36,845 bases of DNA from an uncultured Mycoplasmatota bacterium (GTDB lineage Bacteria > Bacillota_I > Bacilli_A > RF39 > UBA660): positions 1 through 36,845 of the forward strand of contig CAMMQC010000015.1 in NCBI GenBank assembly GCA_946498975.1, given 5' to 3'. Of the stretch, positions 1 to 8,021 are shown one piece after another. Position 1 is the stretch's first letter. Every line of letters starts with the position of its first letter. The position numbers and the translations under genes are program-made. A model generated the notes under the pieces. It had not been told where the DNA came from, made no database searches, and saw only the letters and a list, made by a program, of their open reading frames with translations.

Positions 1-61
1 TTGTGCATTGTATAACTTTTATATTGCTTAATTTAATTTCCGAACAACTCTATTACACTAT

Positions 62-87
62 AAAAAGAATAGAATTATCCTCTATTC
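62..87 (-). terminator. Rho-independent terminator after the 32-codon ORF
   Basis: On the minus strand GAATAGA pairs with TCTATTC around an eight-base loop, followed by TTTTT. It lies at the stop codon of the small ORF at 82-180. Positions 1-61 further downstream show nothing I can call. Confidence 0.6.
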
Positions 88-180
88 CTTTAAGTCATAA
101 TGAAAGAAAGTATTGTTTAAACTACCATTCTGGTAATTTAACTGCCCCCCAGTAACATATTGTAAACATATTTTTCTCAT
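82..180 (-). CDS. Small uncharacterised 32-aa ORF
   Basis: This is a 32-residue ORF beginning MRKICLQYV and ending FFHYDLKE, of no recognised family. It is worth listing because it has all the parts of a gene: an AGAAGG ribosome binding site 7 bases before ATG, a promoter-like sequence at 214-243 just after the dnaI stop, and a hairpin terminator at its 3' end. It has no signal peptide or long hydrophobic stretch. A run of GGGGGG encodes a Gly-Gly in its centre. It could instead be a leader peptide or a non-coding transcript downstream of dnaI. The gene structure is seen directly; a function cannot be given. Confidence 0.4.
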   Translation of the reverse strand: MRKICLQYVTGGQLNYQNGSLNNTFFHYDLKE

Positions 181-213
181 ATTTTTACCTTCTTTCTCTA
201 TCTTGTTAACTTA

Positions 214-243
214 ATATTACCACATAGTAAAGATATAAGTAAA
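214..243 (-). promoter_or_regulatory. Candidate promoter for the 32-codon ORF
   Basis: TTTACT and TAATAT are separated by 18 bases on the minus strand, immediately after the dnaI stop codon and about 35 bases before the start of the small ORF. In DNA this AT-rich a chance match is possible. Confidence 0.4.
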
Positions 244-246
244 GCA

Positions 247-1152
247 TTAATTTCTTCTATTTTTACTAATTAACTCTAAAGAAACTGTCAACTGTTTAAT
301 TCTTTCTATTATTCTTTTAGCTTTTACTTTTTCAGTACCACTATTAGTAATACTTAAAGAGGCTTCTAACTCACTTAAAGTTAAATTAGATGTAAAGAAC
401 GTAGGTAATTCTTCTTCCATACGATACTGTAGTATTGGTCCTAATACTTCATCTCTACTCCATGATGTAGTATTCTCTGCACCTATATCATCTAATAATA
501 AAAGTGGCACTGTCTTAATAAAGTCAAACTTCTCTTCATAGTCACTTCCAAAAGATGATTTTAAACTTCTAAGTAACTCAGGATAATATACTAAAGCTGA
601 AGATATATTTTTCTTAGCAAGTTCATTAAAAAGAGCTGCTACTAAATAGGTTTTACCACTTCCAAAAGAACCGCTTAAGTATAGTCCTTTACCTTTTTTA
701 TCTTTTAGGTAACTATCCATAAACTCTTTAAAGTATTTAAAGATAGGTAAACGTTTATTATCATCTCTATAAGCTTTAGAAAAAGATGCTTCACTAATTT
801 CTTTAGGTAAATCAAAACAAGTGATATTCTTTTTATAAGCATAAGTATTTTCTTCTTTAATAAGTTTATTACAAGGTATATAACTAAAGTTTAAGCCATT
901 ATTATCTTTTAAAGCCGTATATACATGTCCTATTAAAGTATTAGGACACTTTTTAAGTCCAGGACAATCCTTACATGCTTTCTTTTCTTTAACAGCATCT
1001 TCTATACTAGCAGTATAATTAATTAAAACATCACTACTTACATCAAGATTATTTACATAATCTTTAAAATCTTTATCACCTAAAGCTTCTCCATAATAAC
1101 TCTTTAACTTAGTAACATCACTTTTTTTAATTAATGTATTTATTTTTCTCAT
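247..1152 (-). CDS. dnaI: Primosomal helicase loader DnaI (AAA+ ATPase)
   Basis: This is a DnaC/DnaI-family ATPase that loads the replicative helicase on DNA at the origin or at restarted forks. In 301 residues it shows an N-terminal helicase-binding region with cysteines at 60, 63, 69 and 94 that suit the zinc site known in Bacillus DnaI. Walker A is GSFGSGKT at 161-168, Walker B is LLLLDDIG at about 217-224, and TSN in the next strand is a sensor-1 motif. The length is close to that of B. subtilis DnaI (311). It is the last gene of a two-gene unit with the unknown gene at 1164-1604, 11 bases upstream. In Bacillus, dnaI follows dnaB; here no recognisable dnaB is adjacent. Confidence 0.92.
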   Translation of the reverse strand: MRKINTLIKKSDVTKLKSYYGEALGDKDFKDYVNNLDVSSDVLINYTASIEDAVKEKKACKDCPGLKKCPNTLIGHVYTALKDNNGLNFSYIPCNKLIKEENTYAYKKNITCFDLPKEISEASFSKAYRDDNKRLPIFKYFKEFMDSYLKDKKGKGLYLSGSFGSGKTYLVAALFNELAKKNISSALVYYPELLRSLKSSFGSDYEEKFDFIKTVPLLLLDDIGAENTTSWSRDEVLGPILQYRMEEELPTFFTSNLTLSELEASLSITNSGTEKVKAKRIIERIKQLTVSLELISKNRRN

Positions 1153-1163
1153 AACTTCACATC

Positions 1164-1604
1164 CTAACTAAGAGTTTTTGTATCTATATCTTCTAAAGAC
1201 TTCTCATAATCATATACAGCATTGGCAATTACATATAAAGATGCTCCCATCTGTGATGCCATATCTTCTAAGCCTAGATAATTAAAACGTTCTACTATTT
1301 TAGAAGCCCCTTTTAATATATCGTTATAATGTTTATTTTCACTAGCTTTTAATCTTAAACTATCAGTTTCTAAATCTTCCTTAAGATATTTTTCCAAAGA
1401 ATAACCTGTACAATAATTAAAACTATAATTTAGACTCTCGTAATAATCTATATTTACAAAATCTTCATCAGTCATATTTTTAGCATAACTTTCTAGAAGG
1501 TCAGCATAACGTTCTACTACTTTATCATAGTCTAGTTCTTCATCATGAATAAAACCCATAACTTTTCTTGCAAATGTATCTGTTTCCTTATAATTCTCAA
1601 ACAT
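1164..1604 (-). CDS. Hypothetical acidic protein upstream of dnaI
   Basis: The 146-residue soluble, acidic, mostly helical protein has no recognised family. It has no signal peptide or transmembrane segment. The start is supported by GGGGAAGTGA about 6 bases before ATG. It ends 11 bases before dnaI and is probably co-transcribed with it. In Bacillus the upstream neighbour of dnaI is the loader dnaB, but this protein is far shorter (DnaB is about 470 residues) and I see no DnaB/DnaD-like motif, so a replication role is only a guess from position. Confidence 0.75.
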   Translation of the reverse strand: MFENYKETDTFARKVMGFIHDEELDYDKVVERYADLLESYAKNMTDEDFVNIDYYESLNYSFNYCTGYSLEKYLKEDLETDSLRLKASENKHYNDILKGASKIVERFNYLGLEDMASQMGASLYVIANAVYDYEKSLEDIDTKTLS

Positions 1605-1695
1605 AAATTGTCACTTCCCCTACTTCCATTCTATCATTATTTTTAGATTTTTAACATCTTTTTTACTATTTCATAAACTATTACAGGTGATGTTT

Positions 1696-1917
1696 ATGCG
1701 TTTTAAAGGAAATAAACATAGTCCTTTCTGTAGATGTAATTTTTGCAAACAAAAAAGAAGAACCAGTATCTTCTATTTAGGAAGTCTTCTTGCCCTTGCT
1801 GTCATTATCTGTTATCAAGCAGTACTTCTTTTATTTTTAGTTACAAGAATACATGCTTTGTTATTATTGATAGAACTAGTGCTTTTCATAGTTCTTCTTG
1901 TCTTTCTCATTTTTTAA
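1696..1917 (+). CDS. Small membrane protein with N-terminal CxC-x2-C motif
   Basis: This plus-strand protein of 73 residues begins MRFKGNKHSPF. The frame is open back to a GTG at 1687, but ACAGGTG lies 5-8 bases before the ATG at 1696, which I prefer. It has a short cysteine cluster (CRCNFCKQKRR), which could bind metal, then two predicted transmembrane helices filling the rest of the protein. Its last 42 bases overlap the 3' end of the convergent ysxE-like gene. No family is recognised. The ribosome binding site, basic-plus-membrane layout and intergenic position favour a real gene; the overlap and small size leave doubt. Confidence 0.5.
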   Translation: MRFKGNKHSPFCRCNFCKQKRRTSIFYLGSLLALAVIICYQAVLLLFLVTRIHALLLLIELVLFIVLLVFLIF

Positions 1918-2742
1918 GATAAACTCACTAGTTAGTTTTAATCTATCAAAAAACTTAGTTAATTCTAAACACTTCTTTAAACTAGAAGGATAGATATCTA
2001 TTTTATCTGGTATAGTTATATTTATAAGAAAATAAAGATACTCTTCTTCTTTATAGTGGTACCTATGTTGATAAAGTCTAAAATTACTTATCATATCAGT
2101 ATCTTCATAATTTTTCTTAAAAAATCTAATAAAATCTTTACATGGTCTATCGATATGAGCTTTCTCTAAACTTATAAAATAATCTTTATCTGATGATATA
2201 AAATGACTTAATTCACATTTACCATGAGTATAAACATATCTTTCTCTTCTTTTTTCTTTCATTATCTTATACCAAGAATCTACTAGATGTCTAGAATAGT
2301 TTAAGGCACTATAGATAATAGATACATTTCTTATAAAGAGATATTCAGAAGGTGCCATATATACTTTATTTTCTATTATATCTTGCATAGTAAAGTAATA
2401 CTCTTCTAAGTAGTTTATTCTATTATTAAAAGAGTCATATTCTTCTTTTAATTTATCTTTATCTATCTCTTTATATATAGTAGTTTTATTTTGTAAATCT
2501 GATAGGGCATAAACTAAGTGTTTAGCAAGTTCATCATTATCTAATTCTCTTTTATCTAGATAGTTAAAGTATAATTCTCTATCAGTTATTTCAAAGGGTT
2601 TTAGATAGTTATTAACATTATGATCATCTAAGTACTTATATATTTTATCTATATCATATTTCTTTTTTCTTTTAATTAAAATTCTATCGTCATCATAATC
2701 TATTACTTTAATATCTTTTAAGTAAGTATATTTATTTATCAC
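1876..2742 (-). CDS. ysxE: Spore coat protein of the CotS/YsxE/YutH kinase-like family
   Basis: The 288-residue protein resembles the aminoglycoside-phosphotransferase-like spore coat proteins YsxE, YutH and CotS. The supporting region is the C-terminal half: THGKCELSHFI sits where the family has its HGxxxxxH(N/F) loop, followed by an aromatic strand (YFISLEKAHIDRP), a CKDFIRFF segment and an NITIPDKIDI segment like the family's (L/I)xIPxK motif. Catalytic Asp residues of true kinases are not evident, as is usual for these coat proteins. Its start overlaps the end of the SpoVID-like gene by 11 bases. In B. subtilis spoVID and ysxE are also adjacent in this order, so family and context agree. 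Sequence similarity alone is weak. Confidence 0.6.
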   Translation of the reverse strand: MINKYTYLKDIKVIDYDDDRILIKRKKKYDIDKIYKYLDDHNVNNYLKPFEITDRELYFNYLDKRELDNDELAKHLVYALSDLQNKTTIYKEIDKDKLKEEYDSFNNRINYLEEYYFTMQDIIENKVYMAPSEYLFIRNVSIIYSALNYSRHLVDSWYKIMKEKRRERYVYTHGKCELSHFISSDKDYFISLEKAHIDRPCKDFIRFFKKNYEDTDMISNFRLYQHRYHYKEEEYLYFLINITIPDKIDIYPSSLKKCLELTKFFDRLKLTSEFILKNEKDKKNYEKH

Positions 2743-3526
2743 TAACTTCTACCATCGTAGGAATAATTAGTTTAGCACCTACTTTTAAGTTATCTAAGTC
2801 ATTATATTCTGAAAGCACTTCTCTATTAGTATTATATTTAGCCATAACTTCTTCTAGATTATCATCTTCTCTTAAGATATAAACTGAATAAGTAGAGTAT
2901 GTTTCATCTGTATTAGCGAATGCAGAAAAGATGGAATCCATTACTTGTTTATTATTAGTATCTTCTTTCATAGTAGGCTCTACTTCTATAGCTTCCTCCA
3001 TCATAACAGGTACTTCTTCTTTAATAGCAATGTTTTCTAAACTTGGTAATTCTTCTACTTCTTCAAAACTAGGAAGTTCTTCTTTAGCACTTTCTTCTGT
3101 AGTTAACACTTCTATCTCTTCTCTTGTACTATCATCTTCCTCATCACTAATATCTCTTACATCACTGTTATCTTCTTCTTCGCTTTCCTCTTCTACTTCA
3201 ATCTTCTCTAACCCTTCAATTATAAGTTCAATATTTATTTGTAAAGCCTCTTCATTAACTATCGCATAAGTAAAGTTATTTATATCTACACCTCTTGTTT
3301 CTTCTTCTAAAGAAGTTGTAAGCATAATTTCAACTGGTACTTTATAATTAAAGTCTTCTTCTATAGTACTAGCTTCTGTCATTTTATAAGTACCGGATAT
3401 TATCAAGTTACCTTCTATTTCACTATCATTAATAAAGGATAAATCAGGTTCTAATGAAATACTACTAATTTCCCCCACCATAGTTTTAAAAGCTATCTCT
3501 TTTTCTAAAGTTACTATTTGTTTCAT
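2732..3526 (-). CDS. spoVID: SpoVID-like spore coat morphogenetic protein with C-terminal LysM
   Basis: The 264-residue protein has the SpoVID/SipL layout. An N-terminal domain of about 110 residues carries ISLEPDLSF, GNLIISGTYK, a (Y)KVPVEI strand and INIELIIEGLE, matching the order of motifs in the SpoVID N-terminal (SPOCS-like) domain. A low-complexity Glu/Ser/Val linker covers about 113-205. A LysM domain (YILREDDNLEEVMAKYN...LIIP) ends the protein. In Bacillus, SpoVID sits on the forespore surface and drives coat encasement. It is followed by the ysxE-like gene with an 11-base overlap, and lon lies upstream, as in the B. subtilis lonA-hem-spoVID-ysxE region. AAAGGAG precedes ATG. The short length against B. 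subtilis (575) reflects a reduced linker. Confidence 0.72.
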   Translation of the reverse strand: MKQIVTLEKEIAFKTMVGEISSISLEPDLSFINDSEIEGNLIISGTYKMTEASTIEEDFNYKVPVEIMLTTSLEEETRGVDINNFTYAIVNEEALQINIELIIEGLEKIEVEEESEEEDNSDVRDISDEEDDSTREEIEVLTTEESAKEELPSFEEVEELPSLENIAIKEEVPVMMEEAIEVEPTMKEDTNNKQVMDSIFSAFANTDETYSTYSVYILREDDNLEEVMAKYNTNREVLSEYNDLDNLKVGAKLIIPTMVEVSDK

Positions 3527-3565
3527 TTTTATCTCCTTTCCTTAGTTCTAATATATGATAATATA

Positions 3566-3609
3566 AAAAGATTATTACTATATCTTCTTAGCAAAAGTAA
3601 TAATCTTTT
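3566..3609 (-). terminator. Terminator-like hairpin in the duplicated gene end
   Basis: AAAAGATTATTACT and its perfect complement are separated by 16 bases; both flanks are A or T runs, so it could act on either strand. It lies inside the left copy of the 67-bp duplication and 40 bases upstream of the spoVID-like start. Confidence 0.5.
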
Positions 3610-3637
3610 CTTCTTCTCTATTCGGAAATAATTCTAA
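3571..3637. repeat. Left copy of a 67-bp direct duplication
   Basis: The segment matches 3778-3844 at 65 of 67 positions. It carries the last 16 codons (ending IITFAKKI and stop) of the 207-aa gene, including its terminator stem. An open minus-strand frame runs into it without an evident start codon (residues such as KKYSKCDIVYIDWYLGNF precede it), so it looks like a second, otherwise different gene tail. The rest of the 3527-3784 interval holds this remnant and the 12-bp tandem repeat. Confidence 0.85.
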
Positions 3638-3735
3638 AAATATAAACGACTTAGGGCTTCTAAAGTTTCCTAAGTACCAATCAATATAAACTATATCACA
3701 TTTGCTATACTTTTTCAACACTTTTGAGAAAACGC

Positions 3736-3771
3736 AAATGACACAAGAAATGACACAAGAAATGATACAAG
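3736..3771. repeat. Three tandem 12-bp repeats
   Basis: AAATGACACAAG is present twice and AAATGATACAAG once, back to back, between the two copies of the 67-bp duplication. Confidence 0.9.
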
Positions 3772-3777
3772 AAAAAA

Positions 3778-3844
3778 ATTATTACTATATCTTCTTGGCA
3801 AAAGTAATAATCTTTTCTTCTTCTCTATTAGGAAATAATTCTAA
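3778..3844. repeat. Right copy of the 67-bp direct duplication (3' end of the 207-aa gene)
   Basis: The partner of 3571-3637, offset by 207 bases. It spans the stop codon and last 16 codons of the gene at 3785-4408 and part of its terminator hairpin. Confidence 0.85.
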
Positions 3845-4408
3845 GATACTATTAATAGAAACAACTGCTTCAGTATCATAATATCCTCTTTTCTCTAAGA
3901 TATTTAATATGGTTAATAGATAATTATCAGCTTTTCTATTAGTACTATAATAATCACTAAACTCTTTCTTTAAATAACTTATAGAATGTAAAATATAAGG
4001 ATTATCTAAAAGATAATGATAGTTAGTTTCTCTTAATAGTAAATCATCTAATTCTAATAATTCTAAATAATCTAGATAAGTAAAGACAAATTTCCTTTTT
4101 AAATATTCGCTTTCTATATATGACCTTGCTCTTTTCTCTATTTCAGTATCACTTAATTCTTTTAATTCATTTAATCTATCTCTAGCATATCTATCATTAT
4201 ATATTGTAGATACTTCTAAAGCTGTGTTTAAAAAGTCTTCATTTACAAGGAAAAAGTTAGGTTCACTAACAAGTAGAGCATGTATTCCCTTTATAGTAGC
4301 ATTATAATCATTAGTTTTTAAAACTTCTAATCTATTATCATCTGTCATATCTGCTTTTATATTTAAAGCATAACGTCTATTTTCTATAGATAAATCCCTT
4401 AGTTGCAT
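3785..4408 (-). CDS. Hypothetical helical protein downstream of lon
   Basis: The 207-residue charged, leucine- and tyrosine-rich protein is predicted to be helical and soluble; no family is recognised. It overlaps the end of lon by 10 bases and must be translated with it, so it is probably co-regulated with the protease. An adaptor or substrate role would be speculation. Its last 16 codons and its terminator stem are duplicated 207 bases downstream. The start ATG lies within the lon 3' end, with no strong separate ribosome binding site, consistent with translational coupling. Confidence 0.75.
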   Translation of the reverse strand: MQLRDLSIENRRYALNIKADMTDDNRLEVLKTNDYNATIKGIHALLVSEPNFFLVNEDFLNTALEVSTIYNDRYARDRLNELKELSDTEIEKRARSYIESEYLKRKFVFTYLDYLELLELDDLLLRETNYHYLLDNPYILHSISYLKKEFSDYYSTNRKADNYLLTILNILEKRGYYDTEAVVSINSILELFPNREEEKIITFAKKI

Positions 4409-6714
4409 ACTTCCTCACTAACAAATAATTTTCTATATAATTCTTTATAATTAGACACATAAATAAATTCTAACTTACTTCTTATCTCTTTAGGTACATC
4501 TTTAACATCCTCTTTATTTTTTAAAGGTAGGTAAATAGTTTTAACTCCTTCTCTATATGCTCCTAATACTTTTTCTTTAACACCACCTATTTTTAAAATA
4601 TCTCCTTGTAGTGTTATTTCTCCTGTCATCGCTATCTTAGTAGATATCTTAATATTAGTAAAAGCACTAATTAAAGCGGTAGTTAATGCAATACCTGCAC
4701 TTGGTCCTTCTTTAGGTATTGCACCCTCAGGTACATGAATATGTATATCATCATCAAAAATAGATTTAGATAGATTAAACTTCTTAGCATTAGATTTTAT
4801 ATAACTTAAAGCAATCTTAGCAGACTCTTGCATAACATCTCCTAATGAACCTGTTAAAACTAAATTAGAACTTCCTTTATAATGATTTACTTCTATAGGT
4901 AGTATATCTCCACCATACTCTGTATAAGCAAGGCCATTAACTACTCCCTTTAATTTAGTCTCTTTATTTTCCCTATTCGTATAAATCTTTCTATCTAAGT
5001 ATTCTTCTAAGTCCTTACTTGTTATCTCATAAAATACTGGTTCATTAAGAGTTAAGACTTTTTTAACTATTTTTCTAAGTATCTTAGATATTAATCTCTC
5101 TAAATTTCTAACACCTGCTTCTTTAGTATAATAGTTGATAATATCAAGTATTGTTTTATCACTAAAATTAACTTGTAAAGAAGTTAGTCCATGTTCATCT
5201 AAAGCTTTAGGTATTAAATAGTTTTTAGCGATAGATAATTTTTCATATTCAGTATATGAATCTAAGTAAATAATTTCTAATCTATCTCTAAGTTCAGGTG
5301 CTATTTGGTCTTCATAGTTAGCAGTGGCAATAAATAAGACATTAGATAAGTCATATTCTTCTTCTAAGTAATGATCATAAAAAGTACTATTCTGTTCTTT
5401 ATCTAAGACTTCTAAAAGACTACTAGCAGGATCTCCTCTGTAATTCTTAGTCATCTTATCTATCTCATCTATAATAAAGACAGGATTAGAACTACCACAC
5501 TTTCTTATACCACTAATTATTCTACCAGGTAAAGCTCCTACATAAGTTCTTCTATGACCCACAATCTCTGCTTCATCATTAACACCACCAACAGAGACAC
5601 TAATAAGACGTCTATTAAGAGCTTTAGCGATTGTTTTAGCAAGAGATGTCTTACCTACTCCAGGTGGTCCTATTAGACATAAAATAGGACTTTTTTCTTT
5701 AGGAGAATTTTGTTTAACAGCAATATACTCTACAATTCTCTCCTTTACTTTAGAAAGACCATAATGACTATTATTTAAAGTATTCTCTATTTCTTTAATA
5801 TCTGTAATATCACGAGTCTTATAATCCCAAGGTAAGCTTAACATTAAATCAAGATATTCTCTTAATATAGAAGCTTCAGGTACATTTTCATTTATAGATT
5901 TATAATGTTCTATTTCTTCCTTTATTTTATTTTTTACTTTATTAGAACATTTAAGCCTCTTTAATTTCTTATTAAAATTATCTATAGTTAAACTCTTACT
6001 ATTAACAGTACCTAATTCATTAGATATTATTTTTAACTTCTCAGATAAATAATATTTTCTTTGATCATCATCTATTTTCTTATGAACTTTTACTTCTATT
6101 TCTTTTTCTAACTTAGCAAGTGTTATTTCTTCTTTTAATTGACTAACAAGACTCATCGCTCTTTTAATAGGATTAAGTTCATATAGATATTCTTTCTTAA
6201 CATCAGGTGATAAATTAAGAAAAGATACTATAAAATCAGTTAATTTATCTAAGTTTTTAATAGAAGATATCTCACCTAACATAGCATTACTAACACTAGA
6301 TATCTCTCTTACATATTTCTCATAATTACGATATAACATATTTAAGTACTTATCTTCTTCGATAATATTATCTTTATTAGTATCTATTTCTTTATAATTA
6401 GCATAGTATATACCATTTTCTTCTTCATAAGAAGATATCTCTATTCTTTTTAAACCTATAAAGATATAACGCATTTTTGAGTTTGGAATATTTAATTTTA
6501 AAGTTAGGGTTGCTAAAAGACCTATTTTAGGGAATTCTGTAACATCATCAGTACTGATATTATCGATAGAGTGGATTATAGCAAGTTCCTTGCTATCTGT
6601 CTTATCTACTGCATCAATAATTCCTTGTTCATAAAAATCTACAGTCTCTCCCCGATACTCCATTCCTGGAAAAATTATTGCATTATTAATAATTAAAATA
6701 GGTAACTTCGCCAT
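4399..6714 (-). CDS. lon: ATP-dependent protease LonA
   Basis: Lon degrades misfolded and regulatory proteins in the cytoplasm. The 771 residues match the B. subtilis LonA length (774). The N-terminal substrate-binding domain covers about 1-200, followed by a helical linker. The AAA+ module has Walker A GPPGVGKT at 349-356 and Walker B VFIIDEIDK near 415. The serine-lysine peptidase domain has PKEGPSAG with catalytic Ser672 and Lys715, the 43-residue spacing typical of LonA. A GGGAGGA-type site precedes the ATG and a good promoter lies at 6745-6772. No heat-shock operator such as CIRCE was seen. It is the first gene of a unit with the 207-aa gene. Confidence 0.97.
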   Translation of the reverse strand: MAKLPILIINNAIIFPGMEYRGETVDFYEQGIIDAVDKTDSKELAIIHSIDNISTDDVTEFPKIGLLATLTLKLNIPNSKMRYIFIGLKRIEISSYEEENGIYYANYKEIDTNKDNIIEEDKYLNMLYRNYEKYVREISSVSNAMLGEISSIKNLDKLTDFIVSFLNLSPDVKKEYLYELNPIKRAMSLVSQLKEEITLAKLEKEIEVKVHKKIDDDQRKYYLSEKLKIISNELGTVNSKSLTIDNFNKKLKRLKCSNKVKNKIKEEIEHYKSINENVPEASILREYLDLMLSLPWDYKTRDITDIKEIENTLNNSHYGLSKVKERIVEYIAVKQNSPKEKSPILCLIGPPGVGKTSLAKTIAKALNRRLISVSVGGVNDEAEIVGHRRTYVGALPGRIISGIRKCGSSNPVFIIDEIDKMTKNYRGDPASSLLEVLDKEQNSTFYDHYLEEEYDLSNVLFIATANYEDQIAPELRDRLEIIYLDSYTEYEKLSIAKNYLIPKALDEHGLTSLQVNFSDKTILDIINYYTKEAGVRNLERLISKILRKIVKKVLTLNEPVFYEITSKDLEEYLDRKIYTNRENKETKLKGVVNGLAYTEYGGDILPIEVNHYKGSSNLVLTGSLGDVMQESAKIALSYIKSNAKKFNLSKSIFDDDIHIHVPEGAIPKEGPSAGIALTTALISAFTNIKISTKIAMTGEITLQGDILKIGGVKEKVLGAYREGVKTIYLPLKNKEDVKDVPKEIRSKLEFIYVSNYKELYRKLFVSEEVCN

Positions 6715-6744
6715 TTATATTCCTCCCTAAAAGAACTAATATTT

Positions 6745-6772
6745 ATTATATCTAAAATTTAAAATTTGACAA
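6745..6772 (-). promoter_or_regulatory. lon promoter
   Basis: TTGTCA and a perfect TATAAT are separated by 16 bases on the minus strand, about 30 bases before the lon start. The -35 abuts the T-run of the upstream terminator. Confidence 0.65.
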
Positions 6773-6773
6773 T

Positions 6774-6797
6774 AGAAAAAGAACATTTTCATGTCCT
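6774..6797 (-). terminator. Terminator of the first prepilin-like gene
   Basis: AGGACAT-GAAA-ATGTTCT then TTTTTCTATT on the minus strand, between the prepilin-like gene and lon. Confidence 0.75.
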
Positions 6798-6818
6798 TTA
6801 TTTCTATATTATTAATCC

Positions 6819-7406
6819 CTATTTTACTACACCAGATACTGTACATTCTGCAACTGGAGTATCATTATAAGTATTATTACTAGTAGCATCATATAAACTA
6901 ATCTTACTAGTTCCTGGTGTCATAGTTGAAATTGCTTGATAGTTAGTTTCTCCAGTTGCTGCTTGTTCTTCAACTAAATCACCATCAAGGCCGTTTTCAT
7001 TTAATACACCAAATCCATTATTAGCATCATCAGTCATCTGAACATAATACTGATAACTAGCAGCACCACTTGCAGCATTATTATAGATAATTACAAAACT
7101 TTCATCTGAATAGTCAGAATTAAATGGACTTTCGTGAGAACCACTTTCAAGAGCTACTGTATTAGTTGAAACAGCTAAACATTCTCCATAAGATGGCATA
7201 ACATCAGCAGCATAATCACCATTTACAAAACTTAGTCTTACAGCATTAGCATATTGTTGAGCAGTTGTAACAAAAGTATCACGTCTTGCTCCTCTAATAT
7301 AACCAGACATAGCAGTAATTGCTAAAGTCATTAATATAGCTAAAATAATTATAACTGCTAATAACTCAATTAAAGTAAATCCTTTCTTGTTCATTCTTTT
7401 TTTCAT
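6819..7406 (-). CDS. Type IV prepilin-like protein
   Basis: This is a pseudopilin or minor pilin precursor. It has a short basic leader (MKKRMNKKG) cut by prepilin peptidase before Phe, with the key Glu at +5 (GFTLIELL), then a hydrophobic helix serving as membrane anchor and assembly spine. The remaining ~155 residues are polar, Ser/Thr/Asn-rich, with two Cys that could form a disulfide. The frame extends upstream to MEVIE, but that first ATG lies inside GGAGGTTATT, the ribosome binding site, so translation should start at 7406 (195 residues). It has its own strong promoter and terminator. No secretion ATPase, platform protein or peptidase gene is in the window. Confidence 0.85.
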   Translation of the reverse strand: MKKRMNKKGFTLIELLAVIIILAILMTLAITAMSGYIRGARRDTFVTTAQQYANAVRLSFVNGDYAADVMPSYGECLAVSTNTVALESGSHESPFNSDYSDESFVIIYNNAASGAASYQYYVQMTDDANNGFGVLNENGLDGDLVEEQAATGETNYQAISTMTPGTSKISLYDATSNNTYNDTPVAECTVSGVVK

Positions 7407-7434
7407 TTCAATAACCTCCATATCTTACTTTTAC

Positions 7435-7463
7435 ATCATAGCAAATATTTATCTAACTGTCAA
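7435..7463 (-). promoter_or_regulatory. Strong promoter of the first prepilin-like gene
   Basis: Consensus TTGACA, 17 bases, then TATGAT with an extended TGC before the -10, on the minus strand. The -35 overlaps the stop codon of the upstream prepilin gene. The -10 is 29 bases before the chosen start. Confidence 0.8.
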
Positions 7464-7966
7464 TAAATATTTGTAATAGTATATCCATTTAACGTCTCTC
7501 CCAAAACAGGAGTTTCTATATCTAAATCACTTCCTGTAGTAACTCTTCTTCTAGCATTTTCTTTATTTAAATCATTTCTTGTAGTCAAAGGTATCCCCCT
7601 TGTATTACCATCATAATTTTCAATAATAGTGGAAGCATATTCATAAGTACTTCCTGTTCTAGCTATCACTACATATGACTTATCTAAATCATACTCTCCG
7701 CCTTCCGGACCTTCTGTAAATTCAGATGTATCTAATGTTCTTAAAAATATAACTACACAATTACCATCAGTTGGCAATTTAATATTAGTATTACTTCTAA
7801 CTTCATATTCCGCTAAAGTAATCATTCTCTTAGCATCTTCTACATAGGTATCTTGCTTATTTCTATCAATTACACTCATAACATTAGGAACTGCAACCAA
7901 CATAATAAGTGATAATATTAAAATAGTTGCCAACAATTCTATTATTGTAAAACCTTTTCTATTCAT
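7460..7966 (-). CDS. Type IV prepilin-like protein
   Basis: A second pseudopilin precursor of 168 residues. The leader is only MNRKG, followed by FTIIELLA with Glu at +5 and a continuous hydrophobic helix to about residue 28. The C-terminal domain is soluble with a single Cys. It precedes the other prepilin gene by about 50 bases but each has its own promoter. Leader and helix are diagnostic; whether it is a pilus subunit, a competence pseudopilin or a secretion pseudopilin cannot be decided without the assembly genes. Confidence 0.83.
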   Translation of the reverse strand: MNRKGFTIIELLATILILSLIMLVAVPNVMSVIDRNKQDTYVEDAKRMITLAEYEVRSNTNIKLPTDGNCVVIFLRTLDTSEFTEGPEGGEYDLDKSYVVIARTGSTYEYASTIIENYDGNTRGIPLTTRNDLNKENARRRVTTGSDLDIETPVLGETLNGYTITNIY

Positions 7967-7992
7967 CGCATCACTTTCCTATCTTTTACTAT

Positions 7993-8021
7993 ATTATAGC
8001 ATTTTTTTTATTAAGATAAAA
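7993..8021 (-). promoter_or_regulatory. Promoter of the second prepilin-like gene
   Basis: Perfect extended -10 (TGCTATAAT) with TTTTAT 17 bases upstream on the minus strand, partly inside the 3' end of the glycosylhydrolase-like gene. Confidence 0.6.

Noticed and set aside
2931-3269. Plus-strand open frame of 112 codons
   Set aside because: Ser/Ile-rich mirror of the acidic linker of the SpoVID-like gene; no ribosome binding site.
3736-3771. CRISPR-like array
   Set aside because: The 12-bp units are directly adjacent without spacers and only three in number; no cas gene is present.
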